A stretch of DNA of 13,031 nucleotides from assembly GCA_003024985.2 (NCBI GenBank), contig PXIH01S0001892.1; one strand, written 5' to 3'. How positions within the stretch are numbered: the stretch's first letter is position 1; the number at the start of each line of letters is the position of its first letter. Below are positions 7,717 to 13,031 of this stretch, piece after piece. This DNA is from Euperipatoides rowelli (taxonomy: Eukaryota > Onychophora > Udeonychophora > Euonychophora > Peripatopsidae). A program made the position numbers and the translations under genes. The notes below the pieces were generated by a model. It did no database searches. It was not told where the DNA came from and worked only from the letters and a program-made list of their open reading frames with translations.

Positions 7717-7763
7717 AGACGTCATCTGACGTCTTCTAAAAGAAAACATAATATTATGTTTTC
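7717..7763. repeat. Two adjacent palindromes
   Basis: AGACGTCA and TGACGTCT (7717-7734, two-base centre) form one. A perfect 22-base palindrome at 7742-7763, centred on ATAATATTAT with GAAAAC and GTTTTC as its ends, forms the other, 7 bases away. The first resembles paired CRE half-motifs, but this may be coincidence or a transposon end. Confidence 0.6.
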
Positions 7764-7938
7764 CTTTAAAAAAAAAAAGAAAACCTAAAATAAAAACGAT
7801 GATGTAGCCTAGACAAAAATGAAAGAAAGTTTCTTTAACTATTCATTCACTTCCCAAAGAAGTGGNACACAAATGATGTGAGAATTTGAAAAAAAAAGAA
7901 ATAATTTCCATATTATATGAATAGGCCACCGTTGATAG

Positions 7939-7954
7939 GGCTTGCTAGCAAGCC
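7939..7954. repeat. Perfect 16-base palindrome
   Basis: GGCTTGCTAGCAAGCC equals its own reverse complement. No function can be assigned. Confidence 0.6.
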
Positions 7955-8250
7955 GAAAAGGTAAGGAAGAACTATTCAAGCATTAAGAACATAATAGCTA
8001 ACAACAACTAAGAAAAAACACAAAACTGTTTTTATAAATAAAGTAAATTTTTAAAAGTTTATTAATCTTTCAAGATTTATTTAATTCATTTTTTTAAGAA
8101 TATTAATAGAGTTGATTTTTTTCAGAAAGCATTATTTTAGCTAAAGCTATTTTTTTCATTGAAGCTGAACTTTTCTAAATCCATTAGCCTACTTTGTACA
8201 GGATTAAACTAAATTGAGAGTTTGTAGGGTGAATAAGGGTGTATTTATAA

Positions 8251-8439
8251 GGGGGGGGGAGGGTTCTTCCCCTCCCTATCCCAAAATTAAAATATGTTGG
8301 TATAATTTAATTAATTTTACAAGTACAAGTTTCATAAAAAAAATGGAATAAAAAAATAAAATAAGATAAATACAAGGTTGTATTTAGCCGTGCTATATCA
8401 CATCGCAACGCAACTCTCTGTATGCTGGGGGGGGGGGGG
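8251..8439. repeat. Poly-G runs (G9 at 8251-8259, G13 at 8427-8439)
   Basis: The first run is followed by AGGG, then TTCTTCCCCTCCC, which could fold back on it. The second is followed by ATGGGGGCC. A similar G12 run sits at 5160. Such runs are prone to length errors and gaps; the N at 8480 is 40 bases away. Confidence 0.6.
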
Positions 8440-8499
8440 ATGGGGGCCTTAATATGTTTACACTGGCACAATAGCGCTCNATAATTTAAATAAAACAAA

Positions 8500-9545
8500 A
8501 ACTATTTACAGCTAGTGGCCAAAATGTCGCTACATCCGGTAGCTGCTTAACTTCGAATAGTCCTTTACTTTATAAGTATTAATAGACAGACTCTTATTCC
8601 ATTGATACTTGTTGGCAGGCCTGTGCTAAATAAGTTTTGAAAAGAAAATGCCACCAGTCAGTTTTGAAAGAACAAAACCTTTAAAACAGGATTTAACCCC
8701 ACTTTATAATCACTACAAATCCTGAGTTGTCCTTCTTAGCAATGGAACAATAGGTGATGCGGCTGATGCCCAATCAGAAAATTTAATATGAGTTAAACCC
8801 CCTGGCTTGAAGTCTATTTAATTCATCTTCAATACATAGTAAAAGATCAACAGGTACTGCCTTGTAGTTAAAAAAATTAGGATAGTTTCTTCTTTGACAA
8901 AAATATTACTATAAAATTCTGTACAGATCCAAAAACTCAAGAGAAAATAATAATTCATATTTTTTACACAATTGATCCAACTTAATATGAGGGCCTAGTT
9001 TGAATTGAGTTAATCGAAGGTATATTAAAGTTCTGAATAAGTTTGTGCTTTAAATCACGATCTGCATGTTTAATATTAAGAATAACATTCACTAACACTT
9101 TTCCAACAGGATTATTTAATGGTAATCATTTTTAAAAATATTCAACAAAATTAAGAAAACTGCTGTGCTAGAATTAAGCTCGAAATTAATAAAAATTTCT
9201 GTCGTTCTTAATTTGAGTATTATAGGTTTCATATAGTCTGTGTGTTTTAGTTGTTTGATTGGCACCACATTTTATATAAGTTTTGCAGAATGATAATCTC
9301 ATTCAGCAGCATTAACATTTTGAGATTTGGATTGTTTACTAGATCAAACATTTTTTAAAATTTGATTTGGACTCGTAAAGTTTTTAGGCAAATAAGACTA
9401 ATGTGCCCCTTCTTTTTGCAATAATTTCAAATTGCCTTTTAATTTTTACAATCTGAAGGTAAATGGTAAAAAGAACTGATGTGTTTGCAGCTTTGTCTCA
9501 AATTGTTCAGAATTTTATCATAGGGAGGGTAATGTAATTGAAAAA
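8500..9545 (-). mobile_element. Decayed Ty3/gypsy LTR-retrotransposon segment (gag knuckles, protease, RT start)
   Basis: Read on the minus strand in family order. Two CCHC zinc knuckles of CX2CX4HX4C spacing lie at 9489-9448 and 9429-9388; the first has lost its second Cys, and in the second the first Cys codon is TGA. A protease-like FELNSSTA segment is near 9184-9161, where the active-site D-S/T-G reads N-S-S. Then come the linker and RT start: AVPVDLL, IEDELNRLQARG, SDWA-SPIVP, RICSDYKVGLNP (about 8735-8690), and motif A as SKLNLAQACQQV, where Asp has become Asn, near 8640-8600. A KGLF-EVKQLP segment near 8560 follows. Stops and frameshifts occur throughout, so it is a dead copy. LTRs, RNase H and integrase are not in view. 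The low end stops near the N at 8480 and the high end abuts the LINE, which may have inserted into it. Confidence 0.85.
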
Positions 9546-9560
9546 CTGTGGGGGTAGTAT

Positions 9561-9780
9561 TAAGATGGCGCCGATGGCTGCTAGTGTGTATTTTATCGTT
9601 AAGCATAATAGTTTGTTTATTGCAGTGCAATTTATGTTTATTTTTACTGCTTAATTTATTTGTTTTTTTTCTTTCACAATTGCTGATTACGAATGGTGTA
9701 TTGTTGTGTGCTCCAATTATGTTTTTATTGAAATATTGGTTTTTGGATTTACGTCGCGCTGTCATTGTTGCACAATAAAC
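9561..9780 (+). other. LINE 5' leader
   Basis: About 220 bp ahead of the first clearly LINE-like codons. The part to 9736 is duplicated at 6643-6829. The open frames across it on both strands are shadows: the two copies differ by indels that do not keep frame. Confidence 0.65.
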
Positions 9781-10806
9781 ATGTGCAAACTAAATGGAGG
9801 TTTTTCCTATCCAATTAAAAAATATAGCAAGGATTATCTGATTGGAAAACGTTATTCAAATAGGAAAATGCAAGTATCAACGGATATTACGCTAAAACTG
9901 AAGTATTTGAACATTTGGAAGAATTTTGATCCGTGTCGAGGCAAGAGAGCAGGTCGTACCTTATGTGATAAATATGGGCCTAGAAATATTGATACTGTTG
10001 TATCCAACTATAGGAAACCTAAGAAAGATTTAAAACTGGAATGTAGAGGCACTAATCTTACCAACATTACTATCAATAACCTAGTTTATCAATGCCCTAG
10101 GTTTTTGTTTACCAACCTTAGATCAATATATGGAAAATTTGACGAAGTACAGGCATACATCACTGAGACCAAACCATGCATTGCAATTTTTGCGGAAACA
10201 TGGATTGTAAAAAAGATGTTTGTGCATTTGAAATTAAAAATTATGAAAATATACATATAAGTTAATTAGAAATAGATATGACAAGAAAAAAGGTGGAGGA
10301 ATCTCTGCGTATATTAATTCCTCTCTATCGATTATTTATACAAGAATACCAGACGAAGATATAGTGGAAGCTTTTTCTTTTACTATTCGCTCAAACTATT
10401 TACCAAGAACCATACATTTCATAGCGGTGATTGTGGTCTATTATTCTGCATCTGATTGTTATAGTATAGAATTAAAAAACTTTATTAGAGATGAAATAGA
10501 CTTTTATCTGAAAATTAACACTAAGGCTTCTATTTTCCTAATTGGAGATCTTAATGACTTGAAAACTAAAGATGTGACTTGCCTCAATTTTTTCAAGCAA
10601 CTCTAAACAAACCCACGAGAGGAGCGAACATTTTGGACAAATGTTTTTATCTAGACCAATCTATTATGAAGCTTGCTCTTTGGCTCCTTTATCTAATTCA
10701 GACCACAATATTATTTCTATATATCACAACAGAGCAAAATTCATCCCAAACAGAAAGGAACATTACTGTTATAGAACAAGAAAACAATCCAATATTATGT
10801 TTTGGT
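9781..10806 (+). pseudogene. LINE endonuclease (APE-like) region, frameshifted
   Basis: The protein starts near MCKLNGG (9781) and stays in one frame to about 10214, covering FDPCRGKRAGR, then FTNLRSIYGKFDEV and IFAETW (E codon at 10195). Continuity then needs several frame changes. A short piece around 10215-10258 is in a second frame. 10262-10606 is in a third, with RNRYDKKKGGGISAYI and FLIGDLN (about 10538-10555). A TRGANILDKCF piece (about 10615-10647) returns to the first frame, and the SDHN motif (10698-10709) is in the second again. These are the expected NLRS, ETW, GGG, GDxN and SDHN landmarks of APE endonucleases, which nick target DNA to prime reverse transcription. All are still readable, although the frame is not. 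The many one-base shifts suggest decay or indel errors in a draft assembly. Confidence 0.85.
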
Positions 10807-11322
10807 GATATCTCTAGTTTAAATTGGAACTTTCTTTATGAAATTATGGATATTAATGAAATGACTGAGACCTTCTTTAATACACTTAGAAACATCTATG
10901 AATTTAACTTCCCCATTGTGAAAAAATGTAAAAACGGCAATGATAACATTTGGTTCAATGAAGAAATTTCGAATCTCATTAAAAAAAAAGATTTACTTTT
11001 TAAAGAAATTAGTAATATGGAAGAATTACATAGAATTATTAGCCTTATTAAGAATCAAGTTAGGATAGCTAAAGAGAAAAGTTTTAAAAAAGAAATGGAA
11101 AATATTTTAAATCTACCTTCTAGAGATTTTTATAAAGCTGTTGCCAAATGTACTACTGGTAACATTAAGTCTCAGAAAATTATATGTTTTCTTGAAAAAA
11201 GCCCCGACCAATCCTATAAAGAAATAGGTAATTATTTTAAAGAAATAGCTAACTATATGAAAGGTCTCGATTTACTAGATATTCCAGCCTTCCTACCAGG
11301 TCTCCCTCTTCCTTTGGTAGAT

Positions 11323-11612
11323 TTCAACTGGACACTCAGTGAACTTAGTAAAATGCAAGACAAGAATACAGACGATATTGATGGAGTACCTAGTTTCATT
11401 TTAAAATACTTCTCATATGAACTTTGTGAACCTATAACTGAAATTATTAATAAATCACTTATAACAGGANTTCAACTGGACACTCAGTGAACTTAGTAAA
11501 ATGCAAGACAAGAATACAGACAATATTGATGGAGTACCTAGTTTCATTTTAAAATACTTCTCATAGCCTATGAACTATAACTGAAATTATTAATAAATCA
11601 CTTATAACAGGA
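11323..11612 (+). repeat. Duplicated RT segment across the N at 11470
   Basis: 11323-11469 (beginning TTCAACTGGACACTC) is repeated at 11471-11612 with few differences, including GACGATATT versus GACAATATT and a rearranged TCATAGCCTATGAAC. The first copy ends precisely at N, and the second re-reads the same sequence and runs past it. This is the pattern of two contig ends that overlap but were joined with a one-base gap. Confidence 0.9.
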
Positions 11613-11998
11613 ATTTGTCCTAACCTATGGAAGATTGAAAATTTAGTGTTAATACAAAAAGTTAAGCAATTAAAAGATCCATCTGAAATACGACCTCTGT
11701 CTCTCTCTTCGAATATATCCAAATTATGTGAAAGATATATAAGTTCACTTCTTATTCCAGAAATCAAGAAATTTNACTTCTCATATGAACTTTGTGAACC
11801 TATAACTGAAATTATTAATAAATCACTTATAACAGGAATTTGTCCTAACCTATGGAAGATTGAAAATTTGATGTTAATACAAAAAGTTAATCAATTAAAA
11901 GATCCATCTGAAATACGACCTTGTCTTTCTCTTCGAATATATCCAAATTATGTGAAAGATATATAAGTTCACTTCTTATTCCAGAAATCAAGAAATTT
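11559..11998 (+). repeat. Duplicated RT segment across the N at 11775
   Basis: 11559-11774 (ACTTCTCATA to AAGAAATTT) is repeated at 11776-11998, again stopping exactly at N in the first copy and continuing past it in the second. Differences include a small indel near the start, TTAGTG versus TTGATG, and CTCTGTCTCTC versus TTGTCTTTC. The first 50 or so bases are therefore present three times in the window (11408, 11559 and 11776). Confidence 0.9.
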
Positions 11999-12686
11999 AT
12001 TGACCCATAACAATTTGGAGGTCTCAAAGACAGATAAACTACTTAATATTTTGTGCTGCTTATTGACAACCTCCTAAAACCACTTGAAAGTAGGAATTTA
12101 ATATCAAGTACAATTGCCACAGACTTTAATAAAGCTTATAATTATGCTGACCATAATATATTTGTAAAATCACTTATTGCAATGAATCCGTCACCTTTTC
12201 TAACGAAATGGATTACATATTTTATATATAATATAAAGCAAATATTAAAACTCCCAGAATCAAGAATTTTTTTTTACTTACTACACTGTTCTAACGGAAT
12301 ACCACAGTACCACAAGGTTCCGTCCTTAGTAATCTTGTATTTATTGTTACTACTAATAACATTGCAAAAAGTATTATGCCTAGATTCAATACATTGATGT
12401 TCTAACTATTGTTTGTAATGGAGATCAAGTTAATATCCAAAATATTGTTCAAAGCAACATGGATATTATTCAAAGAGATTCTTTATCCTGGGTATGTCTC
12501 TTAAACCAAAGAAATCAAAGATAATTTTACACAATTTTTCTAGGATAAATGTTCCTTTAAAAATTAAAACTGATAAAGAAAACATTGAGCTTGTTGATCA
12601 CATTAAGATACTAGGAATCATTATTCAAGAAAACCTTAAATGGTCAGTACATATTGATCAAATTATAAGCAAAGCTATGAGCAAAN

Positions 12687-12982
12687 TTACTAGAGAGAAC
12701 ACAGAAGAGAGCCCTAAGAGTGATTATGGGTGTCAACTACATCAACTATAATACAACACTAAAATATTTGAATATTCCTACACTCAAACATAGAAGATAC
12801 CATCTAACTTTAAATTTTGCTGAAGATTTTTTTAAAGAATTCAAAGAAACTAAACCTGAGCCTTGTGTTTCAATATCTTGTCATAATACCAGAGGAGCTA
12901 ACAAATTATACAAAAAGTTTATAAGAACAGAAAGATACAAAATGTCTGCAATACCTGCCTTCATTGATATGATTAATTGTGA
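12687..12982 (+). pseudogene. LINE C-terminal region after an N-linked deletion
   Basis: From 12687 one frame is open through LLERTQKRALRVIMG, then LKYLNIPTLKHRRYHL, a KLYKKF segment and SAIPAFIDMIN to the T run. The LERxQKRA, LxxRR and SxIPxxxxxxN patterns are typical of the C-terminal part of CR1/Jockey-like ORF2 proteins. Directly before it, the protein jumps from HIDQIISKAMSK to LLERTQ. In related elements as I recall them about 50-70 residues lie between these points, so the N at 12686 hides missing sequence. Confidence 0.8.
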
Positions 12983-13031
12983 TTTTTTTTTTTTTTTAAA
13001 TTTTATTACCGAGGTGAAACTATTTACATAT
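12983..13031. other. T15 run and right window edge
   Basis: Fifteen T follow the last conserved LINE codons and lead into AAATTTTATTACC and ACTATTTACATAT. A T run at the 3' end of a plus-strand LINE is unexpected and may mark another insertion in opposite orientation or a contig artefact. Confidence 0.4.

Larger units (their letters stand above)
7082..8499. other. Non-coding stretch, probable intron, with palindromes and G runs
   Basis: No further exon is recognised. It contains an irregular CCTTACCCTGAACCCTAAC segment (about 7258-7277), the palindromes at 7717-7763 and 7939-7954, G runs near 8251 and 8427, and single N joins at 7866 and 8480. The apparent reading frame over 8307-8498 spans an N and the poly-G run and has no domain. 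Confidence 0.5.
10807..12680 (+). pseudogene. LINE reverse transcriptase region, broken and catalytically altered
   Basis: The linker and RT start are open from about 10790 to 11469, including WFNEEISNLIKKKDLL and the DDIDGVPSFILK motif. The fingers segment (SLITGICPNLWK, then LIQKV and a IRP-LSL segment) is repeated around the N at 11470 and 11775. QFGG lies near 12010. Motif A reads ATDFNKAYNYADH (about 12116-12154) and keeps the first Asp, but the usual second D of KAFD is N. Motif B appears as GIPQ, and then after a short duplicated ACCACA unit as VPQGSVL in another frame (about 12307-12327). Motif C reads QYIDV (12387-12401): the second catalytic Asp of Y-x-D-D is Val. A thumb-side SLKPKKSKI and LGIIIQENLKWSVHID follow. 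Several stops make this a pseudogene. Confidence 0.87.
9561..12999 (+). mobile_element. Non-LTR retrotransposon (LINE), APE plus RT type, near full length but broken
   Basis: It begins at TAAGATGGCGCCGATGG, a GC-rich start shared with the copy at 6643, followed by an untranslated leader of about 200 bp. Next come an RGKRAGR-type basic segment, an apurinic-like endonuclease, a linker, a reverse transcriptase and a C-terminal LERTQKRALRV plus RR region. Domain order and motifs fit the CR1/L2/Jockey-like group; the exact clade cannot be set by eye. Many frameshifts, stops, two N-linked duplications and one N-linked deletion break it. It has no recognisable poly-A or microsatellite tail in view. 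A run of 15 T (12983-12997) follows the last conserved codons, and the 3' end is probably just beyond or at that point. No separate gag-like ORF1 was recognised. Confidence 0.9.

Noticed and set aside
8307-8498. Minus-strand open frame containing an N and a poly-proline run
   Set aside because: The prolines come from a poly-G tract, the frame crosses a contig join and no domain is seen.
9439-9778. Open frames on both strands across the LINE start and gypsy gag
   Set aside because: They cross the junction between two unrelated elements. Only the gag knuckle part on the minus strand is meaningful, and it is described with the gypsy segment.
11323-11998. A true tandem triplication or a new repeat array within the RT
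   Set aside because: Each duplication stops exactly at a single N, which is better explained by unmerged contig overlaps.
1-13031. CRISPR arrays, tRNA or rRNA genes, bacterial operons
   Set aside because: No regularly spaced direct repeats with unique spacers, no cloverleaf or rRNA signature and no bacterial gene arrangement were seen; the sequence is clearly eukaryotic.

Overview
The window is AT-rich, intron-containing animal DNA. It has long non-coding stretches, poly-A/T and poly-G tracts and old transposon debris, and no prokaryotic gene layout. The sequence cannot fix the species; an invertebrate metazoan is my best guess, and a marine one is only an impression from repeat style. Six isolated N characters (6830, 7866, 8480, 11470, 11775, 12686) mark contig joins. 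At least two of them separate overlapping copies of the same sequence, so apparent repeats next to an N should be distrusted.

Region by region: 1-3440 is non-coding, with a 27-bp tandem repeat at the left edge, two copies of a dispersed AT-rich repeat and a likely hAT-type remnant (2679-3041). 3445-4575 on the minus strand holds two coding exons of ESF1, a nucleolar pre-rRNA processing factor of the small-subunit pathway. Their splice phases match, and the missing C-terminal exons lie beyond the left edge or were not recognised. 4580-6640 is the 5' side of ESF1, with a diverged direct duplication (5704-5855 and 6123-6272), a 117-bp foldback (6267-6383) and a weak candidate promoter near 6400-6560. 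6643-6829 is a copy of the 5' end of the LINE found later in the window. 6968-7081 is one well-bounded plus-strand exon resembling the cysteine-rich loop of anoctamins (TMEM16).

The right third is a transposon graveyard. On the minus strand, about 8500-9545, lies a decayed Ty3/gypsy pol segment with two damaged CCHC knuckles, a protease remnant and the start of reverse transcriptase. From about 9561 a plus-strand non-LTR retrotransposon of the APE endonuclease plus RT type (CR1/L2/Jockey-like group) runs almost to the window edge. Its domain order is complete, but the frame is broken many times, the RT motif C second aspartate is replaced by valine, and two internal duplications are probable assembly artefacts.

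I see no operon-like cluster and no clear new system. The items most worth checking are the foldback next to the local duplication, the anoctamin-like orphan exon and the nested retroelements.
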